From Fervidobacterium gondwanense DSM 13020 (lineage in GTDB: Bacteria; Thermotogota; Thermotogae; Thermotogales; Fervidobacteriaceae), in assembly GCF_900143265.1 (NCBI RefSeq), contig NZ_FRDJ01000002.1, positions 170,297 through 234,296 of the forward strand: a DNA stretch of 64,000 nucleotides, given 5' to 3'. The translations under genes were made by a program, and so were the position numbers. Position 1 is the first letter of the stretch; every line of letters begins with the position of its first letter. Shown here piece after piece: positions 44,125-54,000 of the stretch. The notes under the pieces are model-generated. The model worked only from the letters and a program-made list of their open reading frames with translations, was not told the DNA's origin and did not search any database.

Positions 44125-44964
44125 ATGATAACATATCAAGAAATATACAAACAGGTTTGCGATGCGCTTATAGAGCTGAACACACAAATTACACCTAAGG
44201 TTGAAGAGATATTACGAGATTACACAGGACCATTTTCTAATGAGTTGAAAGAAAATATAAGGATAGCAAGAGAAAACAGAATTCCGCTTTGCCAAGATAC
44301 AGGTATTGTCGAGTTTTTCGTTTTCAAAAAAAACAAATTCCACAGATTAGATAATTTGCAGTCACTTCAATCAATACTCTTTAAAGCTGTAGAAGATACT
44401 TATCAAATAAATGGCTATCGAAAAAGTGTAGTAAATGATCCTCTCTTCTCAAGAACAAATACCAAAACCAACCTACCTGCGGTAATCCATGAATTTGATG
44501 TTGATGAAACTCTCTATAAAGACGCTCCAAAATTGGAAATCTGGATAATGGTCAAGGGTGGTGGAAGTGAAAACTTATCTGCTTTGTTTATGCTACCACC
44601 ATCTTCGAAAGAAAACGTTGTACTCGAAGCGGTTGCAGAACATATTGGAAAGAGCGGACCAAACGCATGTCCGCCAATATCGGTTGGAGTTGGCATTGGT
44701 GGAACTGCTGACTTCGCGATGCTTCTTTCAAGATTAGCGTTATTCGAGCATAAGCCGAACATACCAAACGTTATAGAATACACCGAATTTTCTCAGAAGC
44801 TTCACAGCTCGCTTGAAGCTTTGAAAATAGGCGTTCAGGGGCTTGGTACAGGACCGAGCATCATAAAGACAAAAGTGCTTGGCTACCCGACGCATATCGC
44901 TACCTTACCTGTTGCTGTAAGTGTCGATTGCTATCTAACAAGAACAAAGAGGGTGGCCTTTTGA
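44125..44964 (+). CDS. class I fumarate hydratase, alpha subunit
   Basis: 279-residue alpha subunit of the two-subunit iron-sulphur fumarase/tartrate dehydratase family, which hydrates fumarate to malate. Family marks are IPLCQDTGIVEFFV (cluster cysteine), KGGGSENLSALFML and GPNACPPISVGVGIGGTADFA (second cysteine). GGGGGG precedes the ATG. The stop overlaps the beta-subunit start (TGATG), so the two are coupled. Tartrate or another hydroxy acid cannot be excluded as substrate. Confidence 0.9.
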   Translation: MITYQEIYKQVCDALIELNTQITPKVEEILRDYTGPFSNELKENIRIARENRIPLCQDTGIVEFFVFKKNKFHRLDNLQSLQSILFKAVEDTYQINGYRKSVVNDPLFSRTNTKTNLPAVIHEFDVDETLYKDAPKLEIWIMVKGGGSENLSALFMLPPSSKENVVLEAVAEHIGKSGPNACPPISVGVGIGGTADFAMLLSRLALFEHKPNIPNVIEYTEFSQKLHSSLEALKIGVQGLGTGPSIIKTKVLGYPTHIATLPVAVSVDCYLTRTKRVAF

Positions 44965-45491
44965 TGAGCCAGAAAGTTGGATTTATTTACAATGGCAACG
45001 CTGATGAGGGTAGGCAATTTCTTTGCAATTTACCTGCAGGTACTCAGATTAATTACGCAGGCAAACTTTATGCTATGCGTGATGCTGCACACAAAAGATT
45101 GGTTGAAATGGATAAACAGGGCGAACAACTACCTATAAACCTTGGAGGGAAAATAATATTCTACGCGGGACCAACATTTGTAAATGACAAGATGATTATT
45201 GGTCCCACAACCTCCAAAAGAATGGATTCATTCTTTGAATTCACCGCACAGAAGGGCATATTGGCAACCGTGGGTAAAGGAGTTAGGACACAGGAAGTCA
45301 TTAAAGCAATAGAAAAATACAAGGTACCATACCTCGTTGCACCGAGTGGTTGTGCTGCATACCTATCTCAGAAAACAATAGACTGGCGTATCGTTGCATT
45401 TGAAGACCTCGGACCTGAGGCGATTTATGAAATAACTGTAAAAGATTTTCCAATGATTCTGTTTATTGATTGTTGTGGGAGGAGTTTGTAG
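44964..45491 (+). CDS. class I fumarate hydratase, beta subunit
   Basis: 175-residue beta subunit of the same hydratase. It has the beta-domain segments YAMRDAAHKRLVE (with Arg-Asp for substrate binding), IFYAGPTFVNDKMIIGPTTSKRMDSF and KGVRTQEVIKAIEKY. The ATG at 44964 shares a base with the alpha stop and has GAGGGTGG upstream; an earlier start would overlap alpha by 36 more bases. Normal length for a separate beta subunit. Confidence 0.9.
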   Translation: MSQKVGFIYNGNADEGRQFLCNLPAGTQINYAGKLYAMRDAAHKRLVEMDKQGEQLPINLGGKIIFYAGPTFVNDKMIIGPTTSKRMDSFFEFTAQKGILATVGKGVRTQEVIKAIEKYKVPYLVAPSGCAAYLSQKTIDWRIVAFEDLGPEAIYEITVKDFPMILFIDCCGRSL

Positions 45492-45537
45492 AGTAATTAC
45501 CCCACTTTTGTATTGCTTTGCGAATAATAAATACTGT

Positions 45538-46020
45538 CTACTCATTAATGGCATTAATCCAAGACCTTATCTTCTGAAGTATTTCTTCTCTTTTACTTTC
45601 TTCCGGATTCACAAAATGCAGTGGTTGGAGAACGTTATTTCCGGGCAAGACTTTGGTGATTTGCTTGACACATTTAGCAATACTTCCACCGCCATTTGTG
45701 ACCAATATTCCAAGTTTTTTTCCCGAGAAACTAGCTTTGCTCAAAAGCGTGTTTATCGGTGGTGTGCAATTCCCTGCCCATACAGGAGTGCCAATCACGA
45801 TGAGCTCGTATTTTGAGAAGTCAGGAATTTTTGTTTTGAGCTCGGGTTTTTCTCTGAAAACGGAAGCCTTTCCACACCAGAAATATTTTGCAAAGCCCCT
45901 TTTTGGATATTCTTTAACAGTCTCTAATTCAACCAAATCAGCTTTCAGTTCTTCAGCGAGCAATTTTGCAACGTATTTTGTGTGTCCTTCGAGTGAGAAA
46001 AATACAACCAAAGATTTCAT
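45538..46020 (-). CDS. flavodoxin-like protein
   Basis: 160-residue flavodoxin-fold protein. The phosphate-binding loop reads VVFFSLEGHTKYVAKLLAEEL, followed by the central strand VIGTPVWAGNCTPPINTLL and the later LVTNGGGS, all at FMN-contact positions. It resembles the flavodoxin-like NAD(P)H-dependent or nitric-oxide-synthase-type group found in anaerobes. The ATG at 46018-46020 follows GGGGG by nine bases. A possible 28-residue ORF lies 16 bases upstream on the same strand. It is convergent with the fumarase beta gene. Confidence 0.83.
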   Translation of the reverse strand: MKSLVVFFSLEGHTKYVAKLLAEELKADLVELETVKEYPKRGFAKYFWCGKASVFREKPELKTKIPDFSKYELIVIGTPVWAGNCTPPINTLLSKASFSGKKLGILVTNGGGSIAKCVKQITKVLPGNNVLQPLHFVNPEESKREEILQKIRSWINAINE

Positions 46021-46036
46021 AGGTGTCAACCCCCAA

Positions 46037-46123
46037 TTATTTTGTTATTATTTCTTGCAAAACATTTTTGTATGCAAATTCCTTGTAAAACCCTACCCAG
46101 CTTACAACCGTTGAGCTTGCCAT
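46037..46123 (-). CDS. possible small protein of 28 residues
   Basis: The frame encodes MASSTVVSWVGFYKEFAYKN followed by VLQEIITK. It has GAGGT at 46131-46135, seven bases before the ATG, and an extended -10 (TGCTATAAT) further upstream at 46167-46175. Its stop lies 16 bases before the flavodoxin-like gene start, so the two would share a transcript. The sequence could form one amphipathic helix. I do not recognise it. It may be a real small protein, a translated leader or a gene remnant. Confidence 0.45.
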   Translation of the reverse strand: MASSTVVSWVGFYKEFAYKNVLQEIITK

Positions 46124-46166
46124 AGTCAATACCTCAAGACATTTCGGATTTTCCTATTCTATGGTG

Positions 46167-46175
46167 ATTATAGCA
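46167..46175 (-). promoter_or_regulatory. extended -10 promoter of the flavodoxin transcript
   Basis: TGCTATAAT on the minus strand, about 44 bases before the small ORF. Confidence 0.5.
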
Positions 46176-46191
46176 CATCTTCTCGTAAACT

Positions 46192-46216
46192 AAAAAATCC
46201 CGAGCCTTTGCTCGGG
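46192..46216 (-). terminator. terminator of the TspO-like gene
   Basis: On the minus strand CCCGAGC (46216-46210), a 4-base loop, GCTCGGG (46205-46199), then ATTTTTTAG. It is 23 bases past the stop of the gene at 46239. Confidence 0.88.
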
Positions 46217-46238
46217 GAGCCGTAAATAAATAATAGTT

Positions 46239-47030
46239 TTATTTCATCACTCTTATGGGCATTGAACAGAATTTATTTCTATAAAATTGGAATACAGCAA
46301 GCAAAATCAGTATAATTGCACCAATTATTGCTATCTTCGGTAATAATGTGTACTGATTGTTATAACCCTCTGGTGAGGTCAGGTTTTTATAGATGCCAAA
46401 ATATGCCCATGCGATAGGCAAAGGAAAGATTGCGTTCTTTATTCTCGTTAACACAAGCCATGTGAGTACGACTGCAACAAGAAGTATCACTATGCCCCAT
46501 ACTTCTGGTGAAATTCCAAATCCGCTCCAATTAATACTCACAAGCCATAGAGTAATGTTTGCAACCGTTGCAATAAACAGCCAGCCTGAATATAAACCAA
46601 ATGTGACAGGGAACAAGAACCTTCTTTGAGTTTGTAGCTTACCAATTTTCTGAACTATCAGTACGTCTGTTATAAGCAGAGCAAAAATCGCAATGGTTGA
46701 AAGTCCAATTAGATCAAAAGAGAATAGCACAATCCAAACAATATTGAAAATGCATGATAACCAGAAGAGAAAGCTGAGTTCATCGACAACATCACCATAA
46801 TATTCGTCTTTTGCCCTAATTATCATGAATATAACCGAAATAATTAAGAGAGTATAAATCAAACTCCAGATGCTGAATGTTGAAGGAGCAGGTGTTATCA
46901 ATGTGGGATACGAATCTGAAATATCCTTTTGCGAACGCCCGTTGATGAAGCCTAAAGCTCCCAAGGTATTTATGACAAGAGTCAATACAAGCAAAATACC
47001 GCTAATCATAGCTTTTGCTCTTTTACTCAT
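46239..47030 (-). CDS. TspO/MBR-like tryptophan-rich membrane protein
   Basis: 263-residue membrane protein with about eight hydrophobic segments. The segment PAPSTFSIWSLIYTLLIISV and the many membrane tryptophans match the larger TspO/MBR-related family rather than the 160-residue classical TspO. Function of this branch is unknown; ligand sensing or transport of porphyrin-like or lipid compounds is known only for classical members. AGGAGGG precedes the ATG. It is monocistronic with a TATAAT upstream on the minus strand near 47082-47090. Confidence 0.7.
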   Translation of the reverse strand: MSKRAKAMISGILLVLTLVINTLGALGFINGRSQKDISDSYPTLITPAPSTFSIWSLIYTLLIISVIFMIIRAKDEYYGDVVDELSFLFWLSCIFNIVWIVLFSFDLIGLSTIAIFALLITDVLIVQKIGKLQTQRRFLFPVTFGLYSGWLFIATVANITLWLVSINWSGFGISPEVWGIVILLVAVVLTWLVLTRIKNAIFPLPIAWAYFGIYKNLTSPEGYNNQYTLLPKIAIIGAIILILLAVFQFYRNKFCSMPIRVMK

Positions 47031-47119
47031 GCTATCTTCCCTCCTTTAATGTGTTTGATGGGTTTTGGAAACATTTTCTAATGATATTATACACTTTTGT
47101 TATTCAAACTCACATTAAA

Positions 47120-47151
47120 AAAAGAAAAAAGCCATATATAGCTATGGCTTT
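47120..47151 (-). terminator. terminator downstream of the four-TM protein gene
   Basis: On the minus strand AAAGCCATA and TATGGCTTT flank a 6-base loop, then TTTCTTTTTTT. About 127 bases beyond the stop at 47278. The rest of 47152-47277 shows nothing clear. Confidence 0.75.
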
Positions 47152-47277
47152 CTAATACTAGGTGATTTTGTTCTATTTGAAGAATACATAATAATAACCT
47201 TAATCAAAGTAACTCAAAAAGGCTCAATTAGGCAGTACATATGAGTGTTCTCTCCAATATCCAAAATCACATTCTTG

Positions 47278-47721
47278 TTACTTGCGTTCTGTATCTGCTG
47301 AGCTGTTTGAATTCATCTTTCTCAGCAAATAGAAACCGAAGATTTCGATTTCGATAACTGCGAATATATACAGAAATATCATTACCATTACCAAGACTGT
47401 TACCCAATCACCGAATTCTCTTTCACCTGAAGCGAGCCCGGTTATAACAGCTATACCTTGTCCTCCAAATAAGAGTATAACTGCTGACAATAATCCGAAT
47501 CCTATCTGTTTTACGTAATGTTTGGTCCTTATCGAAGCCACAAGAAGTAGAATAGCGCCCGCAAGAAATACCAAAAACAACTCAGCTGGCATTAAGAAAT
47601 CGAATAAAAACCTTCCCATTTGTATCAAAGCAACTATGGAGAAGAAAGCAGGGGCTAATACCGGTATCCATACGAGTATTAAGCCTGTAATTGTTAGAAT
47701 TTTATTCAATTTTCCTACCAT
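47278..47721 (-). CDS. four-TM membrane protein of unknown function
   Basis: 147-residue protein with four clear hydrophobic segments (about residues 8-32, 44-63, 75-95 and 108-132) and a polar C-terminus with several Ser, Asn and Arg. I recognise no family. The ATG at 47719-47721 follows AAGGAGGTG, a very strong ribosome site, so it is a real gene. It stands alone between the TspO-like gene and the tRNA, all on the minus strand. Confidence 0.65.
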   Translation of the reverse strand: MVGKLNKILTITGLILVWIPVLAPAFFSIVALIQMGRFLFDFLMPAELFLVFLAGAILLLVASIRTKHYVKQIGFGLLSAVILLFGGQGIAVITGLASGEREFGDWVTVLVMVMIFLYIFAVIEIEIFGFYLLRKMNSNSSADTERK

Positions 47722-47880
47722 GGAATTCACCTCCTTAGCTTAAGTATAACTCTTTTCGTAGATATATCGATACATTAAGACTTCATACATATACTTAGAG
47801 CAGTATAGATAGACCATAATAGAAGAAGAATACAGCTCATAATGTTATCTGTTCTTCCATTGTGCACTAATATACAAAAA

Positions 47881-47910
47881 TAAAAAAGCCTTGAGATTTC
47901 TCAAGGCTTC
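47881..47910 (-). terminator. terminator after tRNA-Ala
   Basis: On the minus strand GCCTTGAG (47907-47900), loop AAAT, CTCAAGGC (47895-47888), then TTTTTTA. A perfect 8-bp stem, 20 bases past the tRNA 3' end. Confidence 0.92.
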
Positions 47911-47926
47911 CGAAATTCTTATATTT

Positions 47927-48002
47927 TGGTGGAGCCGATGGGATTTGAACCCACGGCCTCTACCGTGCGAAGGTAGCGCTCTCCCAACTGAGCTACGGCC
48001 CC
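47927..48002 (-). tRNA. tRNA-Ala (anticodon CGC)
   Basis: 76-base cloverleaf on the minus strand with CCA encoded. The acceptor stem GGGGCCG/CGGCTCC includes the G3-U70 wobble pair that marks alanine tRNAs. The D arm is GCTC-AGTTGGGA-GAGC. The anticodon arm is CTACC-TTCGCAC-GGTAG, giving anticodon CGC for GCG codons. The T arm GTGGG-TTCAAAT-CCCAT has the conserved TTC. It has its own promoter and terminator. Confidence 0.97.
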
Positions 48003-48025
48003 ACGTAATGATAAATCCGTTTAAG

Positions 48026-48054
48026 ATTCTACCATATGTGGATGCATCTTTCAA
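48026..48054 (-). promoter_or_regulatory. promoter of tRNA-Ala
   Basis: On the minus strand TTGAAA (48054-48049), 17 bases, then TAGAAT (48031-48026), with TGG just before the -10. It lies 24 bases before the tRNA 5' end. Confidence 0.8.
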
Positions 48055-48094
48055 GAGGGTCTTTTCTTAATTTAATAATGTTTGTGGCATTCTG

Positions 48095-48123
48095 TTCAAA
48101 GTTGATGAATTTCAGTGTATAAT
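48095..48123 (+). promoter_or_regulatory. promoter of the six-repeat protein gene
   Basis: TTCAAA (48095-48100), 17 bases, TATAAT (48118-48123), 41 bases before the ATG at 48164. Confidence 0.6.
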
Positions 48124-48163
48124 ATTTTAGATGAACCAAAGAAAATAAATCGGGGGGATATAA

Positions 48164-50071
48164 ATGAGAAGGTATTCTGTTCCAAAGAAGCGCGGCGGAA
48201 AGATGGTTGCATTTTTGGTAATTGCTATAGTATCGATAGTTATCATCGGAGTTGTTCTTTTCAATATAAGAATCCAAAGCGTGCAAAGGCCACATGGTGA
48301 GTTCAAATTGTTAAGCATCAGAGAAGTTTTTCAACATGCGTTCGGTGAGGCAAATGTCCAGATAAGCCTTTTTGGAAGCGTCAAAGTTACGGGAAATGAT
48401 GAAATGAATAATAGCTACACAGTAGTTGTCTCACAAGACGGTACGATATTTATACATATAAATGGCACCATACAACCAAACGTTGAAGATGTGTACAAGG
48501 AAATTTATACAAGAGCTTTGTATAAAATTTTAACGAGTACACCTCTTTCTGATTACGAGTCGTCTGATCCAACGTCTTTCCTGAGTTATCTAAATAATAT
48601 TGCGATGGAATATTATAAAGAGAACGAAAAGGATTATCTCAGGATAACTGGAAGTGATAAAGAAGGAAATATACTCAAGATTTCTTACGCTATCACTAAG
48701 TTCGGTGGCAAATTTAAAGTTACAGCGGAAAAATTAGTTATTAATGGTAAAGAATTAAACTCTAATGCAATGCGTGTAACACTTGCAAAAATATACAAGA
48801 AGGAAATCGATAAAGATTTAATTGAAGCAATTAAAAACAGCTTTCTTAAAGACTTTCAAAATGTCTCCATTGGAGAAGTATTCTCAAAATTGTCAAACGC
48901 AAGATGGACTATAAAAGATGAAACTAAGAAAGTTGTAGAATTAAATGGTATAGAGAAAATTGAAGAAAGTGAAGTAGCACTTACATTAGGGTTCAGAATA
49001 GACGAAAATGGAGACACTGTCATAGATTATCTGTTGTTAAATGGCGAGAAGATCGATGAAAAGGCCATTATTTATTACATCAGTTATATTTATTCAAAGT
49101 ACGGTTATGCAGATAAAGAAAAGGATATAGCTAAGTTCAAGGATTTAATTTTAAAATCTCGACTGCCGAATGGTTTATCAACTTTTCAAGAGTTTTTCGA
49201 CAAGCATTTTTCAGAAGTTCAATGGGATATGTATTACAAACCTAATTCATATGAATTCGTAGTGTCTGGAAAGACACGGGCTAAGAATACGCCGGTTGAG
49301 CTGAGATTCATCTCTACACCTGATGGACTTTATTTGGCTGAATCGGTTTACGGCAGTGAGAAAGCAAAATCGGACATTGTTATCAACAATGTTTTAAATG
49401 AGAGCCTTCAAGTTTCACAGACTAACATATTGAGCGTTGTAATGAATGGCAAAATAGTAAAGTACTCCCCTGTTCAAAGTAACAAAGTCGCTTTTGAGTC
49501 TTTCTTGAAATCTCCAGTATGGCAGTATGACAGTAACGCGGACAGAGTTGTGTTGTCAGGCATAGGAAAATATGGTTCACGTGATTGGAACTTCAAATTT
49601 GTGTTTGAAACTTTCTTTGGTAAAGAGCCTGTGTTGGAATATGTTTATATGGACGGTACACAAGCTATCGACGAAGTTGTTGACTACGTAGTATCAAAAG
49701 TCTTTAGAGTAGAAACCTTAGGAAATAATCTGTCTGAACTTGTTAAAAATACAATCTTTACATACAAAACATATGAAGAGATCCTTGGACCTGTTGGCTG
49801 GTCTATAGATAGGCAATACGATAGGGTTGTTTTTTCGAGTTCAAATTTAACTGTGTATTTTAGTGTAGAGCCGTCAGGAAAAGTAAACGTAGTTCAGCTG
49901 TTCTATAAGGGACAAGATATGTCAACAAAAACTGCAGAAATAGTTAAACTGCTTGAAGACGGTGGTAGTCTGGAAAGTTTGGAAAAGAAGAAAACTCAGC
50001 AATCTCAACAGCCTCCTCAGGAAGAAAAAGAAGAGCAGCAACCTGAAGCTCCACAAACGGGACAATTCTGA
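48164..50071 (+). CDS. membrane-anchored protein with six tandem repeats
   Basis: 635-residue protein with one N-terminal membrane segment (MVAFLVIAIVSIVIIGVVLF, residues 14-33) and the rest outside. I do not recognise the family. The extracellular part is made of six diverged units of 70-75 residues at about 51-120, 137-211, 235-311, 339-410, 443-513 and 536-597. Each opens with a helix like EVF/EFF/SFL, then a W and a strand ending in V-L-SG, a second strand pair, and a hydrophobic helix. The C-terminus is a Gln/Glu/Pro tail. GGGGGG precedes the ATG. A WecA-type transferase gene starts 16 bases later, so a role in surface-polymer assembly is possible. Confidence 0.7.
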   Translation: MRRYSVPKKRGGKMVAFLVIAIVSIVIIGVVLFNIRIQSVQRPHGEFKLLSIREVFQHAFGEANVQISLFGSVKVTGNDEMNNSYTVVVSQDGTIFIHINGTIQPNVEDVYKEIYTRALYKILTSTPLSDYESSDPTSFLSYLNNIAMEYYKENEKDYLRITGSDKEGNILKISYAITKFGGKFKVTAEKLVINGKELNSNAMRVTLAKIYKKEIDKDLIEAIKNSFLKDFQNVSIGEVFSKLSNARWTIKDETKKVVELNGIEKIEESEVALTLGFRIDENGDTVIDYLLLNGEKIDEKAIIYYISYIYSKYGYADKEKDIAKFKDLILKSRLPNGLSTFQEFFDKHFSEVQWDMYYKPNSYEFVVSGKTRAKNTPVELRFISTPDGLYLAESVYGSEKAKSDIVINNVLNESLQVSQTNILSVVMNGKIVKYSPVQSNKVAFESFLKSPVWQYDSNADRVVLSGIGKYGSRDWNFKFVFETFFGKEPVLEYVYMDGTQAIDEVVDYVVSKVFRVETLGNNLSELVKNTIFTYKTYEEILGPVGWSIDRQYDRVVFSSSNLTVYFSVEPSGKVNVVQLFYKGQDMSTKTAEIVKLLEDGGSLESLEKKKTQQSQQPPQEEKEEQQPEAPQTGQF

Positions 50072-50087
50072 ACTTGGAGGCAGTACG

Positions 50088-51029
50088 ATGCAGCATAATT
50101 ATTTCTTGACGATGATTTTCTCGTTTATAATATCAGTCACAACGATACCTTTGTTTGGAAGGATTGCATACAAAACAGGGATAGTGGACAAACCCGATGG
50201 AGACTTGAAACCTCATGAAAGAATAACACCTTATCTCGGTGGGTTATCAATATTCTTGGCTGTAATAATAACAACTGAGTTTGACATCATTTCAAAAATA
50301 TGTCTCACGATCCTTACCTTGACTGGGTTGTATGACGATGTTAGAAATCTAAATCCAAAGATTAGGTTATTAATTGAATTTGTAGTTTCTACTCTGTTAG
50401 TATTCAAATATTTAGGACTCTCAATCTTCCTACCTTTCTATGTGCTTGTTGTCGTTGCGCTCATAAACGCAACGAATATGATGGACGGGTTAGATGGTGT
50501 ATGTGCAAGTGTCAGTCTGTTGTCTGCTCTTGGATTAGCAGTTGTCTCTACTTCAAAGTATGATACCACGCTACTTGTAGCTCTTGTTGGAGCGTTGTTA
50601 GGTTATCTAATTTATAACTACCCACCGGCAAGGATATTTATGGGTGACGCTGGAAGTTATCTAATTGGAGGAACACTCTCGATAGGTCTTCTTTCTGCGT
50701 TTAGAGAAGGCACAAACAATTTTCCGAGAGCTGTTTCAGCACTAATTCTTGTATCAATTTTCTTTTTTGATCTATCATCGGGTGTTTTCAGACGACTGCT
50801 AAACGGACGTTCACCCTTTAGCGGTGATAGAGGTCATGTATATGATAAAATCTATAATGTTGTAAATGATAAACGAAAAACTTTATGGACAATGATATTT
50901 ATCCAATGTTTCGTCTTACTTGTAGGACTAATTGTTAGAATCAATATTTACATGATGATATCTGGCGTTGTTGTAATATTAATACTTTACGCGTTTCTCT
51001 CCAAATGGTTGAATATTCTCAAGTACTGA
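50088..51029 (+). CDS. glycosyltransferase family 4 (WecA/MraY-type)
   Basis: 313-residue membrane enzyme of the UDP-sugar:polyprenyl-phosphate sugar-1-phosphate transferase family. Signatures are DKPDGDLKPHERITPYLGG, the aspartates in TGLYDDVRNL, NATNMMDGLDG and FMGDAGSYLIGG, with a basic HVYDK-type loop near the end (SGDRGHVYDK). It fits WecA/TagO, which start lipid-linked surface polymers, better than MraY because of the PHERITPYLGG form. About ten membrane segments. The ATG at 50088 has TTGGAGG upstream; the longer frame overlaps the preceding gene. Next gene is an O-antigen-ligase-like protein. Confidence 0.88.
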   Translation: MQHNYFLTMIFSFIISVTTIPLFGRIAYKTGIVDKPDGDLKPHERITPYLGGLSIFLAVIITTEFDIISKICLTILTLTGLYDDVRNLNPKIRLLIEFVVSTLLVFKYLGLSIFLPFYVLVVVALINATNMMDGLDGVCASVSLLSALGLAVVSTSKYDTTLLVALVGALLGYLIYNYPPARIFMGDAGSYLIGGTLSIGLLSAFREGTNNFPRAVSALILVSIFFFDLSSGVFRRLLNGRSPFSGDRGHVYDKIYNVVNDKRKTLWTMIFIQCFVLLVGLIVRINIYMMISGVVVILILYAFLSKWLNILKY

Positions 51030-51065
51030 CAGAATTAAATCTGTGATATAGGGAGGCGGGTACAC

Positions 51066-54000
51066 GTGTTGTCATTCTTTGAAGAACTTGTTCTTTACAT
51101 TACTATTCCACTTGTTGCACTATTTGCACACAGGCAGTACACATACGAATTCAGTACGCCTAAGTATGCCATACTAACGGTCGCAACTTTGTTGATAGGG
51201 TTATACCTTCTTTGGAGAATGTTCAAAACCAAGCAGATCAAGTTCTTTGCTTCCAAGATCCATTTTGTGTGGTTCGCATTTTCCATTGTGGCTCTGCTTT
51301 CGACAATCAATACGTGGAAAGACAATCCTTACTTTTTCAGACAAGGTATTGATATAGGTTTGTATCTCTTCTTAAACGTAATTCTGGCATTTTATTTCGC
51401 TACAATTTTAAACGACAAGCAAAAAATTGTTAGATTCTTATTTATATTTGTATTAACAGGTTTATTTATCGCTGTAAATGCAATTCTTAACTTCTACATG
51501 GGATATGACATCTTCTTAGGTCAAGTTGGTAATCCTTTTGAGCGCGCAAGTATAAAGGCTAATATCGGTAATGTCATATTTGTATCTAACTATTTGAACA
51601 TGCTTTTGCCAATAGCTCTGTATTTTGTCATAAGCCTTGATATAGGTGCCATAAATCTAAAAAAATTCGTTGGAATAGCCTTTGTTAAGATAATGTCTCT
51701 AATCTCTGCATTATTGTACATTACCGTTATAATATTCTCTCAAACCCGTTCTGAATATTTGGCATTGATAGTTGAAGGTATTCTACTAGCAGTCGCTTAC
51801 ATCTTCTATATTAGGAAACGAGAAAACTTACACGAAAAGGAGTTAGAGAAGAAAAATCCGAGCTTACTTAAAAAGCTCAAATTTCTGAGACGCATTTCAG
51901 TTGCTGTGTTCGTATTAATTACTATTCTTCTTATCGTTCTTTACAACGTACCGTCGGCGTTTAACAACTACGGTTCATTCAAAATGACTGATAGATTCAG
52001 CGCAATGGCTTCTGTTTCAAGTATGGATGAAAGATTTCTCTCTTGGTTTTCCACAATATACATTTGGCAGAAGCACAAAATCTTGGGGCAAGGAATAGGT
52101 ACTTATCAAATCTATAGCCTTTATGGTATTGCTGATTTGATAGAAAACAATCCAGAGTACAACTACGGTTGGAACAATTTCAAGCGCGCTCACAATGATT
52201 ATTTCCAAGTACTTTCCGAAACAGGATTGATAGGTTTTGGTTTAATCTTGGTTATGCTTATTTTATTAGTAATATACGTGGTCAAGAACACTCAAAAGAT
52301 AGATGAACAAGACGATATAACCCTCTTTTCAATGCTTGTTTTAAGTGGTGTTGTCTTTGCGTTCCAAAGTGTCTTCAGTTTTCCTGGGCACCTTTTGCCC
52401 AACGCACTTCTTGCGACGTTTGTTCTGAGCGTAGGCTTAGGGAAGTATTTTAACAAAGTTGATGGAAAAGAATACAAACTTCACGGCGTTAAAGCTGTGG
52501 CGCTGGGTTTGGTTCTTGTAGGTACTATTGGTGCTTCGACATACCTTAGATGGAACCACTTCATTTCAGAAGTTTATTTTAGAAACGGAAACGTTGCTTT
52601 CCAAACTATGACTATGTTAAGAGACCAACAAACGCAAATTGAAAATTACCTGAAACAGCTTGACCAAATCGAATCAGATTTGAACAGTTTCTCTGGTCAA
52701 TTTGTCGGACTTTCAGAGGAAAATTGGCACGGTCAGAAACAAGCTGAGGCAAGAAGACTGGGAATTGCGTACGATAGATTGAAAGCAGAGAATGAAAGAC
52801 AGCAAACAATTCAAAATATTAGAAGTCAGATAAACGCAAATAGAAACCAGTTACTTGCACAGAAGCAGGGTATACCAAACGAAATAATGAAGCAGTATCA
52901 AGAAGCTAAAGAAAACCTCCTTAAAAGTGTAAAATTGAATCACACTTACGGAAAGTCATTCTTCTATTTGGCAGCGCTTGCTGCAGATCCAATAAGAATT
53001 GAAGAACTAAAACAACGCTTGAAACAAGATCCTCAGTCTGTCCTAAACCAAGAAGCAGATGAATATCATAAATTGTTGCCTGAAAGATTTAAGACAAGGT
53101 ATTTTGCTGTGCTAAACGATTATTTGAAAGCTAATCCAGATTTTGTCGACAAGTTTGACCTTGCAACTACCCAAGCTCTTGTCGATTCTGCCGGTATCTA
53201 CGAATTATCTTTGTTGACATTTACCGAACGAAATACATTCAAAACGCTTGCTGTTAGATACAATTCGCTTTATAGAGTAACAGAGATGCTTTTAGACAAT
53301 ATCAAAGGCGCAGATCTTGAGCAAAAGATAGGAGGGCTCTTATCAATATTCTTCAATAAATTCGATACGTGGACAAGAAGGACACTTTACATAATGCCGG
53401 GTGGTTGGAATAGGTTCCCAGATTGGAAAAACATCGATATCGAGCTTGCAACAAGTGGTGGACAAGATATTTATAGGTTCTTTGCTAATATGACTGTGAC
53501 GCTCAAAGATCCTATAAATTACGATGCAAGGCGTTTACTTGTTGACATGGCGAATCTGGAAATAAAGACGTGCAAGTATATGGAATCCAAAGGAGTATGG
53601 GGAGTACCTGATGGTGTACTTGACCACTTGCACGCCTTAGCAAGAGAGTATCAGCTTATCTCAGATTACCAAGAAAGTGTATACACTTACAAGCAACTTT
53701 TGGATATGTATAAAGAAACTTATGAATACATTTCAAAGAAGCTTTCTGATGAAGACTCTTGGAAGAGTACCTTTGAACAACTTGTCGAGCAGTCAAAGCA
53801 GAGCTTAGACAAAATTCTGGAAGACGATGAAAAAGGAAGCCTTTCAAACAGCCTTACCCCAATATTTGTTGATAAAATAAACAGGCTACACGAACAACTG
53901 ATACAAACAGATTTCAAAGCCGTCGAAAAAGATTTTGTTGACCAACTTTCAAGACTTCCGGCTTCGATTTGGCCACAGGTTTCAAAGAAGAGTGTATGGA

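Noticed and set aside
47881..47910. Hairpin near the tRNA as a possible small RNA
   Set aside because: It is a standard terminator placed just after the tRNA 3' end on the same strand.
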